Assembly: GCA_019055375.1 (NCBI GenBank)
Contig: JAHQIW010001263.1
Coordinates: 1-64,000 of the forward strand
Reading direction: 5' to 3'
Source: Parelaphostrongylus tenuis
Taxonomy: Eukaryota > Nematoda > Chromadorea > Rhabditida > Metastrongylidae
Length of the DNA stretch: 64,000 nt
The notes below the pieces were generated by a model. It was given only the letters and a program-made list of their open reading frames with translations. It had not been told where the DNA came from and did not search any database. Of the stretch, positions 23,901 to 32,913 are shown piece by piece; position 1 is the first letter of the stretch; each line of letters opens with the position of its first letter. The position numbers were made by a program, and so were the translations under genes.

Positions 23901-26900
23901 CCCATCTGAGACTAAAAGTTACGTATCACTTTTAACACTCCATATCATTGGATATATGTACATATATAAATTCAATTATTTATTTATTCATAACATCGTA
24001 CGACTGTTAAAAGCGGTAAAATAAAAAGAGTTATACTGGAGCATACGTCTGTAGAGATGCTTTTCGTTTCAGATTTATTTCTACGTCAGTCTTTGTTCAT
24101 AGGACCTTGTGGGAGCTAGCGATTGTTTAGCCAATGACTTTGAATCACTGAGGTCGCTTCATAGGTGTTGGTACTGAAGCAATAAACATCAAATTTGGTA
24201 ACCTGGAGTAATTAAAATTGCATGGTTTCGATATCGTTTAACTGAACATATTCCTGTAAACATTTTAGTATACAACTGGCCTGTACTTGCCTTAAAATGG
24301 AGCTGTCGTGGTAATAAATTAGCTTGCTACTCATGGACATAGAGGAAATGCTAGCGAAGCGGCGCACAAGATCCATGGAGCTTGAAGCGGTTATACGGCT
24401 GCAGAAAAGATGGCTAAGAAGTGTTTTGCAAAGTTCAAAGCTGGGGAGAATAGTCTGGAGGATCAGTTGCGTCCGGGCTGTCCACAGAAAGCTTGATTAA
24501 TCTTGCATGCCACTTCACAAGCACTTTCCCTGACGCGTTATTCGTGCATGAGTAGCAGGCGAATTTGTTTTTACGATAACCCCATCTTAGCAAGTACTAA
24601 GGTTAGTGGATAAAGCTCATTTGTCTTCAATTTTTAGCCTCCTTTGAAGTGATCGAATGCGCATCAGGCCTCTACAATGACTCGCGGTAGCATGCCGCTG
24701 TATCGAGTCAGTGATGCTTATCCTCACAGACAAATCTGCGACCAGTCTGGCACCAATATACCGACCCCGGAGGGATGGAAGGCTTGGTGAACCGGGGTCG
24801 AACCATCGACCTAGTGTGCAATGCGCAGCACGTCTTACCACTGCTGCGCATAAAAGCAAGTATAGGTAAATTGAATACACTAGAGCAATATCGAAACCAT
24901 GTAATTCTAGTCACTTCTGGTCATTGAATTTGGTGTTGATTACTTTAGTGCCAAAACTTATAGAACGACCTAATATAATCAGGTCTTGTTTTATGCAAAT
25001 TGCCAGTGATCATTTAGAACGATTCCGGTGCAACTTTTGGACCTAAGTAATGGCTAATCATAGCCAAACACGTCCGGAAATGTGGAGAAAACACAAAAGG
25101 AATTCGTTTAAAAGGCTGAACTCACGTTATTCTTACGTTGACGTTGTTTAGGAGTGAAGTGCCGCGATTCATCGAGAGTGATTTTGCGGTATCCTGGTGG
25201 CGCTACAAATACATTCATTCATGCGAATTATGTCTGTGGTGGACCGTTGTTCAACAAGTTCATTGTAACACAAGCCCCAATGGAAAACACTATCGGTTGT
25301 TGTTTGTTGATGTGCTTTCAACCTCTCTTTGTAATGTATTTCGTTCTTCTCAATGTAGAACATTTACTGCCATGTTCACAGTCAGTTTTTGAGCGCTTTT
25401 TTTGAGTTCTGTTCTTGATTTGGGGATATAATCGTGTATGAATTCTCCTATTTCTCGGATTTCAGAATTTTATTGTAGGTGATTTCTGGCGAATGGTCTG
25501 GCAAGAAAGAGCATCGTACATCTTTATGCTCATTAGCAGGAAGGATACGGAACGTTGTGCTCCTTATTGGCCTCGGTACCGCTCTTTTCTTATTGTTTCT
25601 ATTTATTCTGAAGTCGTTAGTTATTCTCATTTACTTATCACTTAATTTTATCAGATAAGCACAGAGTACTGCGTTTCTTCAGACATCCAGAATCCTCTCC
25701 ACTTAGTGTTTATGGCCTGCATATCCATAATGTTGGCATCTCATTTTCACGCGATCCAATATTTCGTGTCACATATATTCGAATTGTAGACGACTTCGGT
25801 GATGAGGTGACTGACCGGAATTATGATTTTATTTCATTCTGCACTACCCATTATCACAATCTACTCTGTGAATCTCCCAGCACTTAATGAATTTGATTAG
25901 CATTTTCGTATTCATCGTCCTCAAAGGTCTCCGAAAACATTCCATGTATTGCTTCGGTTGCTCCTTGAGCATGTCGTCTCTTTATAACCGTCGTAGTATG
26001 TGTTGATCGAGATGACTCTAATTGTACCACTGGAGGTAGCAGCGCTGAGGAGGTTTTTAAGACGTTTGTTTATCAAATGCAAGGAAGTGTCCAGGGAAGG
26101 AATCGAGAGAATCAGCTCATCCCTTATCAAATCACTTATGATACACTACATCAGTGTCCTCTCAGCTACCCCACTCCTGTTTGATTTTATGGGGTTAACA
26201 ATAAATATAAACTAGTACTTATTCAATTTCTTCTACCGTCGCATAACTGCTGATACTGGTTTTTCTTCAACTACAAGTAATTTTGCAGTTCGTCGAGTGC
26301 TTAGAAGTTTAGAACGTGAAATTTATACAAGAGGAGAGGTGCTATTGCGTTAAAAGTGCGCATAGCGTTTGTAACGTGCTGTTCTAATATCATTTCGTAC
26401 TGCGTTTGGGAAAAAGTTTCAATAAGGTCTGAGAGAAAATCAAACTTTCTGAACTTCCTTTTTCAACTCATTCGTGGTAGTCACAATCGTCTACAATCTA
26501 TAAAGGTCATCATCGTGTAGGGTGGGCAGTCGACATACTCAACGACTATTGGATCACTTCGTTCACTGAAAACCCACGCCGAATGAAAAACTATGAATTA
26601 AACATTGTGACCTTTAGAAAATCAGAATTATATGTTATGCAAGGATAAGATTGTCATTTCACTGGGATATGAGGTTCTGATGAATTCTTCTACCTCATTT
26701 GGTAAAGGTGATCATGACATGAAATAGGCCTGCTTAAATTTTGGAAGGCACAGTTGTTTTTGTGCATGTATGGATGGTATATTTGAGGAGTCTATCACCA
26801 TATATGATGTTTCAATTACTTTTACTCAGATTGTTCTTGCCTTCACCTATCTCATTGTGGAGGAACAGGTAGTACAATATCTGCAGGTGCCTCAGAATAC

Positions 26901-29900
26901 ATATACGGTCGTTGATTCTACTCTGTGCTCCGGATCGATTGGACCGTGCATTTCTTCAGGTTCAGTAAATTGGTGACATACCAGTTGTCTAAAAAGGCAG
27001 AAACATTGACGATATTGAGTCGATATATTCTGGAAGGTCCTTATCGAGAACAAGCATGTGTTCAATCACCTTTACGATGCTACTTGAGCAATTAGTGCCG
27101 ACACCTGGTTTCGTGCCACGAGCTAGTTTTTTGGCAATATACAATAAGTTTTCGTTAAATAGAGTTCAGGTCGAGTGGGTTTGATGACAATATGTGCTTA
27201 CCATGCCAAATTCGTCAAGGGTTGGTCGCTGACGAGCTTCGTTAGTTTATATTAAAGAGCGAGTGATAGCAGAGCAGTGGCCTTGGTGGTGTAGTACTAG
27301 TAACACATGTCCAGGTGTGGGTGAAAGCGGGTTCAGCTCCATCCTTTCGTCGAACAGTTTCCCTTACCACTCAGCATTCTCGAATATGTAGTTATAACAT
27401 CATAGCGCTGATATAATAGCGGTGATAGGAAGGAAACCTACGTAAATAGCTAGGGGATTTGATGGGATTGAGATTATGATTCTTTACTCTATCGTAGGTA
27501 TATGCATGTCATGTATACTACGTCAAGCAGTGATCTACTATTGTATTACGATTGGTGAAAATTGTACAAATTCTCACATAGTGATAGTTCAGCATCGTGT
27601 GGAACATTGGCAAGCAGATATGAACAATTCAAGCAATCTCAGCTCTCCACTATCAATTCTACGCCTAGCTCGAAACAGCTCTCAACCCGTAATCGTCCAT
27701 GACTGTCTGGGTTAGTTTCCTTTGTGCACAATTATAATTCCTGAGGAATTCTTTGGTCCTGATGCGGCTTTTAATCTGGTAATATCTTCACAGTGCGCAC
27801 CCAGTATCTATCTCAGAAAACTGAATGCTTTCAAACATACCTAATAAAGCAAACTTGACTGTAAAAATGATGTTTATGTATGTTGGTAGGTTTTAGGTCC
27901 TTCAGAATACAATGTCTGATTTCAGCTCGTATTCCAGAAGTCACATGTCTTAGCTCAGAGCAAATATCCATCGAATTAACGCCAATAAATTTCATACATT
28001 TTTGTCAACGTAAAACAAGCTCATGTATTCCTATTGCGAAGAAGTCTGCAATTTTGGTGCATTTTGTTAATTTGCTGGACTGGCTTAGCAGCTTCATCTC
28101 CCTATTGTTCCACACTATATCCAAAAAGTTGAGACGGATTGAACCAAAACAAACCATTAAACGACGAACATGGCCTACTATTGCTTGGAGGCAAGTGGAG
28201 CTTCATTGTGGTCCAACCCCTGCAGCTACTTTCAAAGGTTGTCGTCGAGTATCCACTTCTCGTCTCGCATCACAATATGATCGAATATAGTGTCGATCTA
28301 CTTTAGGCAGAAAATGCACAAGCGGCACATTAAAATGGCAATTTCTTTTCTCGCTATTCAACTGGCATGGCATGAATATGTCGAGCTCCTTGCCTTTCCA
28401 TCAAATTTGGTGCTCCGAAACAGTTGAAATGCTTATATTGAGTTTTTTCTTTACGTATTCTAGAAGTTGTGACTACTCGCATGTAGAATAGAAAGCCTTT
28501 AATTCATCGTTTTCAAAGGACAAGAACGTTTATGACATACATCATCTTGAAATCGAATTTGCCGCAACGAAGTTTTCTAACCGATATTGCATTGTACGTT
28601 CGATAACAATTCTTCGGCCCTGTACCCCGTTAATGCTTCGTGTTGTTTGCACTGATTCGTCTAAGTTCAAACTCATAGAAGTAAATTGTTTTCATAAATG
28701 AAATTCTAACTTTTAAGGTTTGTGTTAAAAAAACTTGTAATATTCTTGATTTTATGAAGCGAGAGTGCAGATTATGAGTTTTGTCATGATTTGTAATAGT
28801 TTCTAACATTTATTTCCTGCCTATTGTCTCTCATGGCTTCATGCTGTGTGAATTACAACCATAGAATACTGATGTACGAGCAAAACCCGGAAGCTGAGGT
28901 AACTTCGAGCACGGGAATACTCATTCCGGTGCTTCAGGTGTTACGCACTGCACCGGCTAGACCCTCATTATGTTTTTCTTTGAGCCATGTCTTGACTGTA
29001 TGGATGTCGTCAAGCAGCGATTTGAGCTATAGCCTCAGCTCAAGTGGCTTTAGTGCCGATTTGTGCGTACAGGTCATTTCCGTTTAATGTGATAGATGAT
29101 AGCTTTCCTAAGTTCAGAACATGGTTCAGAAAAGGCAGAGGGCTTCGATGGTGTCTATTTCACATAACATTTGAGCCCAAGGTAGGAGTAATCGTGGCTT
29201 CGAGTTATTTCCGGGTACAGTGCTCATATTTCGGCCTGCTTGTGATCTACAAGATTGCAATATATGGGGAAAGTCGCAAAATAATGAAGCCTTCAGCTGA
29301 TTTTAGAATTTCGTTTCTAATCCAAGATTTCTTTTTTGCTAAGTAAGACGGACGTGCTACAACCATTCCGCCAGAGGTTTTTTCAATGATAGACTCTCTT
29401 CTATATTGAATTCTTCATCTGCGTTTTGTAGGTATTTCGCGCTCAGCATGTGTGGTTTCTACCGAAATAGCCATTTGTAGTATCATCAGAGGACCAACTT
29501 ATAAGGTTTGTTACTTACAAACATTTTATATCGTTCTTCTTTAAATTGTCTTTCTTTTAAGCATCCTATACAAAAGGCTGTTCATTTTCTACGTCTTCAG
29601 CGACCATTTTCTGTAGAGACACCCATGCAGTATATCTATATTCATCGATGTGTCCAGCAATTCTTTAGCAAGATCTCGGAGCCTGTGCGGGCTATGGAAG
29701 AAGACTATCAAAAGTATGATGTTGCTAAATGGCTTTAATAATTTCCCATGTTCTAGTTTTATTTTTTCTTAGATGGCTGGGCGAGCGAGCAGGACGAATG
29801 TTTGTGGATGATCTCGGTTCAGCGGTAATTTGATTTTTCATTTGTGAAACATAGGTAAGGTATGACAAAATGTAGCGAAGATCGAGGAGCGAATTGGGTA

Positions 29901-31892
29901 GGATAAATGATGGCTTTTATATGGCAGTTGTATCTGAATCAAAAACTGATTTCGATCGTGAAAAATACCTTTTCATTAAGTTCCTCTCCATTACAGTTTC
30001 TTATTCATTACTTTATCTGTGAGATGTAATCACATATAAGGGCTAATTATCTGGGCAACTATGCACCATTATCACGATGTTGAACAAGCGCAAAAGTATT
30101 GCGGTGCAGTTCTCAACGTTAAAGCAAAAAAAAATCTCATAGAGGCCTATGTTAAGCCGATGGTGGAGTCGGTAACGTCATTCAGTTGAGGAAATGTATG
30201 AATTATAGTGAACTGAGCAACGACTGTCTAGAGTCTAAAAAGATTTTAAACCACCAAAGAGCTTTTTACAGCTCATTTGCTTTTTTGCTTGTTTAGAAAA
30301 TAATAGCCATTAACAGTTTATAGGTAGAAGTTTGGTAAATTTTGTGAAATACTCGCAGTTATGAAGCAAAGGCCGTCGTTTTGTCATTCCTGAAAAGCAC
30401 TTAAACGTCGAAAGCTGTGATGCTACACATTCAGATATTTAGAGTGTGGAACAAATGGTTTTTGGAATGGGAATGTTCGGAGTATACATCTGGTATAGTA
30501 GAGTTTCAGCTAAATTTAGAAATGATCCGTAACGCTCATCTTCGTGATATGTGGATGAGCGATGTCATTTAAACAGAAAAGCGAAATAGAAAAGAGTACT
30601 CCAGTGTTTTTACTTCCTTTTTTGCAGTTTTGTGATGTTTCATATATACTGATGAGATCTGAGTGGTGAGCAATAATGAAACCTAAACCGGGAGGCGAAC
30701 CCCCTCTTCATTCATACCGGGACGCGTGCTACAACTACACCACCGGGGTACATTCGCACCACCACTGATTCTTCAACATCTCTAGTTACCACCAATCTTC
30801 AACAGTTTGTAGGATATGCGATTTGGCTGTCATGCATATCTTATTTGCTGTCAGCTCGACTGGATTTATAAAGCGAAATCGCATACCCGACCAAGCCTGT
30901 TGAAGGTTGGTGGCTGACACCTAACTTAGAGATGTAGAAGAATGAGTGGTGGTGCGAATGTTGACCTCGGTGGATGTAGTGGTAGTACGCGTCTCCGATG
31001 GATGAATGTTCGACTTCCGTTTGAGGCTGTATTTTTGCTTACCACCCTAATTCTCTTATGTATATAAGAAAAGAATACGTTTGTTCATTTTCTGAAGCTG
31101 AGCAGTTTAAATACCAGTCATCACGGCGATAACGGTTGATAGGTCATTTATCGTACAGCACACTATCAAGGAGAAATACCTAGTTCAAACTAGATCACAG
31201 TTCTTGTAGCAAATGGATGTAATAGGCCACCACTGACAGCTTCGGGATGCGTTCTTTATGTAAATGAATGAACAGTTGTTTCGCAGACCTAGACACGGCT
31301 TTATGGAGTACTGTCGCGAGAGATACAGTTCAAACGGTCGTCGAAAGACATTCAGTTCATCGAGAAGGATAAAATGCACTCTGAATTTTTTTTCGTTTTC
31401 TCTATATTTCTAAAGTTACCAAAATTTTTGCTAATGGGCTAGGTGGAGCGTTGTATGAGATGGCATCTGTATAAACCGGCCATTATATAGTAAAACATTT
31501 TTACTCAATGAATTCATTTATTTCAATGTGTGCAGTTGAATGCATAAGAGGGGTACAAGTTTAGCTGGATCCATTTTATTACGTAATTGGGTAAACCGCG
31601 CCTATTCCGGATAACATTCCATCCATTTGTAGATAAATCACATCTTATTCTGTCTAATACCCTCAAAAGAAGTAAGAAATATTTCTAGCTTTTATTGAGT
31701 GATTTTTAGGTTCCTGGATATCGTCTACTATCTCCTCGTGTTGATCCGGACCTCTTAAGATTGGTAAGACATCCCCCTAGACCAAATATTCGGAGGTATG
31801 TGGAGTCTGCCATTTGGATGAATGTTTTTTTTTTTGAACTATTTGTGTTTAGGGAAGCTCCTGATTGCGTTGGAGAGCTACCATTGCCCTGA
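17937..31892 (+). CDS. egg-4/5-like: PTP-domain pseudophosphatase, EGG-4/EGG-5-like (catalytic Cys and WPD Asp replaced)
   Basis: Twenty exons join in frame: 17937-18018, 18082-18131, 18211-18334, 18654-18719, 18793-18817, 18884-18971, 19914-20100 (acceptor uncertain), 20595-20752, 20826-20945, 21046-21136, 21195-21324, 25152-25295, 25479-25575, 25665-25798, 27582-27710, 29432-29505, 29562-29713, 29773-29824, 31710-31795, 31853-31892 (TGA). This gives 675 residues plus an unconfirmed 5' exon. The C-terminal half is a classical PTP fold: DSSRVIL, FIHANYV, FIVTQAP, DFWRMVWQE, a YWP motif, FSVETPMQYIYIH. The P-loop is VIVHDCLGISRS, with Asp (codon 27701-27703) where the nucleophilic Cys should be; the WPD loop reads WQA. 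It is therefore predicted to bind phosphotyrosine or a partner without hydrolysis. From the family, C. elegans EGG-3/4/5 are PTP-like pseudophosphatases, and EGG-4/5 hold the kinase MBK-2 during oocyte maturation. Orthology here is inferred from the substituted motifs and the size. Introns are full of SINEs and foldback repeats. Confidence 0.85.
18383..18632. repeat. Foldback element, CCGTGGACCCACG family
   Basis: The left arm begins TAACCCTTTCGAGACCGTGG; the right arm, inverted, begins TAACCTTCTGGGGATCGTGG. The arms keep pairing for about 100 bp (GGGCCTCTC, TAGCAACCTTGG against TAGCTGGCAATTCTGG). It fills most of the intron between exons ending 18334 and starting 18654. Confidence 0.75.
20250..20510. 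repeat. Head-to-head tRNA-derived SINE pair, family 2, degraded
   Basis: Inverted half: CGACGCGTGCTAGCAGTACACCACCGAG. Direct half: GGTCCTGGTGATACAGTGGTTGCACGC with a weak B box GCTGGCTCAGCTCC. The spacer holds inverted AAGAGTGGT / ACCACTCTT repeats. Lies between exons ending 20100 and starting 20595. Confidence 0.6.
21350..21605. repeat. Foldback element, CCGTGGACCCACG family
   Basis: GGGGCCGTGGACCCACGTGC at the left faces GAGGTGGGTCCACGATCC at the right. CTCTGCATCTCTAACC is present on both arms. The centre is AT-rich, with TATTATGTTGTTTGAGTAG. Lies just after the exon ending 21324. Confidence 0.75.
21700..21955 (-). repeat. tRNA-derived SINE, family 1, diverged
   Basis: Has the GGAGGGATAGAA body, GAACCATCGGCCATGTGTCC, and a head ending in ACACCACACGTGCCTCC. 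Lies in the 3.8-kb intron between exons 21195-21324 and 25152-25295. Confidence 0.55.
22065..22165 (+). repeat. tRNA-like SINE, family 3
   Basis: GCCTCGGTGGTGGGAGTGGTTAGAAG, then CTTTGAATCCCGTCTGAG, and a downstream TTTAGAAATTTTGCATATC tail. The internal promoter is recognisable but altered. Confidence 0.5.
22170..22330. repeat. (AT)n-rich microsatellite
   Basis: Imperfect TATATA/TGCATA tract in an intron of the phosphatase-like gene, bordered by SINE and foldback fragments. Confidence 0.8.
22345..22562. repeat. Partial foldback element, same family as 21350-21605
   Basis: Carries GGACCGGACTTTGGACTCACC, CATCTCTAACCCCAGCG and the AT-rich centre (TGTTATTTCAATCTATTATTG ... TATTATGCTATTATAAGTAGG) seen at 21.4 kb. 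The right arm is lost at the junction with a SINE pair. Confidence 0.6.
22563..22945. repeat. Head-to-head tRNA-derived SINE pair, family 2 (best copy)
   Basis: Inverted half: GGTGAGCAAAAATACGAC, GGCGGGAGTCGAACCCGC (inverse B box), GGACGCGTGCCAGCACTACAC. Direct half: GCCTCGGTGTGTAGTGCTGGCA, GAAACGCGGGTTTGACTCCCG, GTCGTATTTTTGCTCACC. The halves are separated by about 180 bp whose ends (CAGCTAACATTG / AGCATCTCTATGTTAGCT) also pair. Confidence 0.8.
23260..23350 (-). repeat. tRNA-like SINE
   Basis: The minus strand reads GAGCTCCGTTAGTGCAATTGGTTAGCACGCGCG, then CTTCGAGTTCCGTCC, with A and B boxes at tRNA spacing. Stems do not close well enough for a functional tRNA. Confidence 0.55.
23755..23800. 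repeat. (AT)n microsatellite
   Basis: TATATATATATGTATATAT repeated three times in the same long intron. Confidence 0.8.
23830..23930 (+). repeat. tRNA-like SINE, family 3
   Basis: GCCCCGATAGTGCAAAAGGTTAGAGCG (A box) and CACGGGTTCGATTCCC (B box), followed by CATCTGAGACTAAAAG. Lies in the long intron of the phosphatase-like gene beside an (AT)n tract. Confidence 0.55.
24170..24985. mobile_element. Palindromic mariner-derived element, copy 3, interrupted by a SINE
   Basis: Left arm: AATAAACATCAAATTTGGTAACC, a GTATAC segment and a plus-strand transposase start up to FAKFKAG. The right arm runs antisense from about 24490. The outer right terminus GCCAAAACTTATAGAACGACC is reached only after a SINE of about 260 bp (24600-24860). 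The flank beyond the SINE (GAAACCATGTAATT, then CAAATTTGGTG inverted) matches the left arm, so the SINE inserted into a pre-existing palindrome. It lies in a long intron of the phosphatase-like gene. Confidence 0.7.
24600..24860 (-). repeat. tRNA-derived SINE, family 1, nested in a mariner palindrome
   Basis: Complete family order: CTTCAATTTTTAGCC tail, GAGTCAGTGATGCTTATCC, CGGAGGGATGGAAGGCTTGG, GTCGAACCATCGACC (B box inverted), then the A-box head near CCACTGCTGCGCA. Confidence 0.75.
27280..27365 (+). repeat. Solo tRNA-derived SINE head, family 2
   Basis: CCTTGGTGGTGTAGTACTAGTAACACATG (A box) and GAAAGCGGGTTCAGCTCC (B box); no inverted partner is seen nearby. Confidence 0.55.
27880..28300 (-). 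mobile_element. Probable mariner transposase remnant
   Basis: The minus strand reads FDHIVMRDEKWILDDN, close to the catalytic TGDEKW(I/V)xYDN motif of mariner transposases, followed after stops and shifts by a WFNPSQLFGYS stretch resembling the VWW region. It lies inside the intron between the WPD/P-loop exon (ends 27710) and the exon at 29432. Confidence 0.5.
30660..31050. repeat. Head-to-head tRNA-derived SINE pair, family 2
   Basis: Inverted half: GTGGTGAGCAATAATG, GGACGCGTGCTACAACTACACCACCGG, TTCGCACCACCACTGATTC. Direct half: GAGTGGTGGTGCGAATG, CCTCGGTGGATGTAGTGGTAGTACGCG, GTATTTTTGCTTACCACC. Between them ACCAATCTTCAACAG pairs with CTGTTGAAGGTTGGT. Lies in the intron after the exon ending 29824. 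Confidence 0.75.
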
Positions 31893-32189
31893 ATCCAACA
31901 AGTTTACCTATACAAGCGAGAAGATCATTGGTGCTTTAGAATGTGATTTTCAATTTTTTTTTTTAAATATGGATGCAGAACAGTATGTTGTCATTTCTCT
32001 TGTTTGTTTTCCTTTTCTCATCGGTTTTTGATCGGAAAAAAGCTTCCAAGAAATTCTCCACTGCATGAAGTAATGGTGCAGTGTTATTTGTTTTAACGCT
32101 TTCTTGTTCATATGTTTCTTTTTTTTGCCCAAAGTGATGTTTTTGATGTCATCATGTGCTTTTTTAAACTTGATATGAGTTGGCGGATC

Positions 32190-32255
32190 ATTGATCTTGT
32201 TAGTGGTAGAAAATGGTGCTAAAAGCATTTTCTACTATTAACGAGATCAAACAAG
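32190..32255. repeat. Short hairpin between convergent genes
   Basis: TTGATCTTGTTAGTGGTAGAAAATG and its inverse CATTTTCTACTATTAACGAGATCAA (22 of 25 pair) enclose a 10-nt loop. It lies between the stop of the phosphatase-like gene (31892) and the last recognised degenerin exon (32914). Confidence 0.6.
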
Positions 32256-32913
32256 AACAAGATAAGTGTGGAATAGACAAATTCTGTGCGTGCATGTTTT
32301 TATCTAGCATTTATTTGATAAAAGTTATTGAAATAAGACAACGAACTATCACAATCGGTTAGTTGACACCTCGACATCAATTTATGGGTGTGGCTGCGAC
32401 TTTCCGTTATTTAGTAGTGTCTCCGTCGTACGTTAGGTAGTTCATCCGCTCATTATTCATCTTGTGATCACTTTTTCGATGGAAACATATTGATATCACG
32501 TCGAATACTAGTACGATCACTTCCATGACCGTAATTACGGAAAATCCTTAACGTTCACATAACGGTAATTTATTCTTAAGACGTGTGTAAAAGTGAAAAC
32601 AGAGTCTGAACATCATATTCACACCAATGCGATGAATTCGTTTTGCGTGCTAGGAAGAATGACCTCCGGCTAGAACTGTCTTTAGCACCTTAGAGTGCTT
32701 ATAGCCTGTAGCACTCCTCTCCCTTGTCACTAGGAAACGGAAGTTATGAATTCAGAATTGGTTCTGGATTCCGACTGTTTTTCTGCAAAATTGAATGGGA
32801 CATGAGATTACTGTGCTCGAGCATTAAAAATCGTGGCTCCATCGCGAATGCTTTGCGACCGTCATCTTAGAGTATAGATAGAAACCAAACGAAATAAATA
32901 GTAATTTTATTAC

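Noticed and set aside
28824..29346. Two overlapping plus-strand open frames (87 and 100 codons)
   Set aside because: They lie in the intron between confirmed PTP exons, begin at non-ATG starts or lack donors, and have no domain resemblance.
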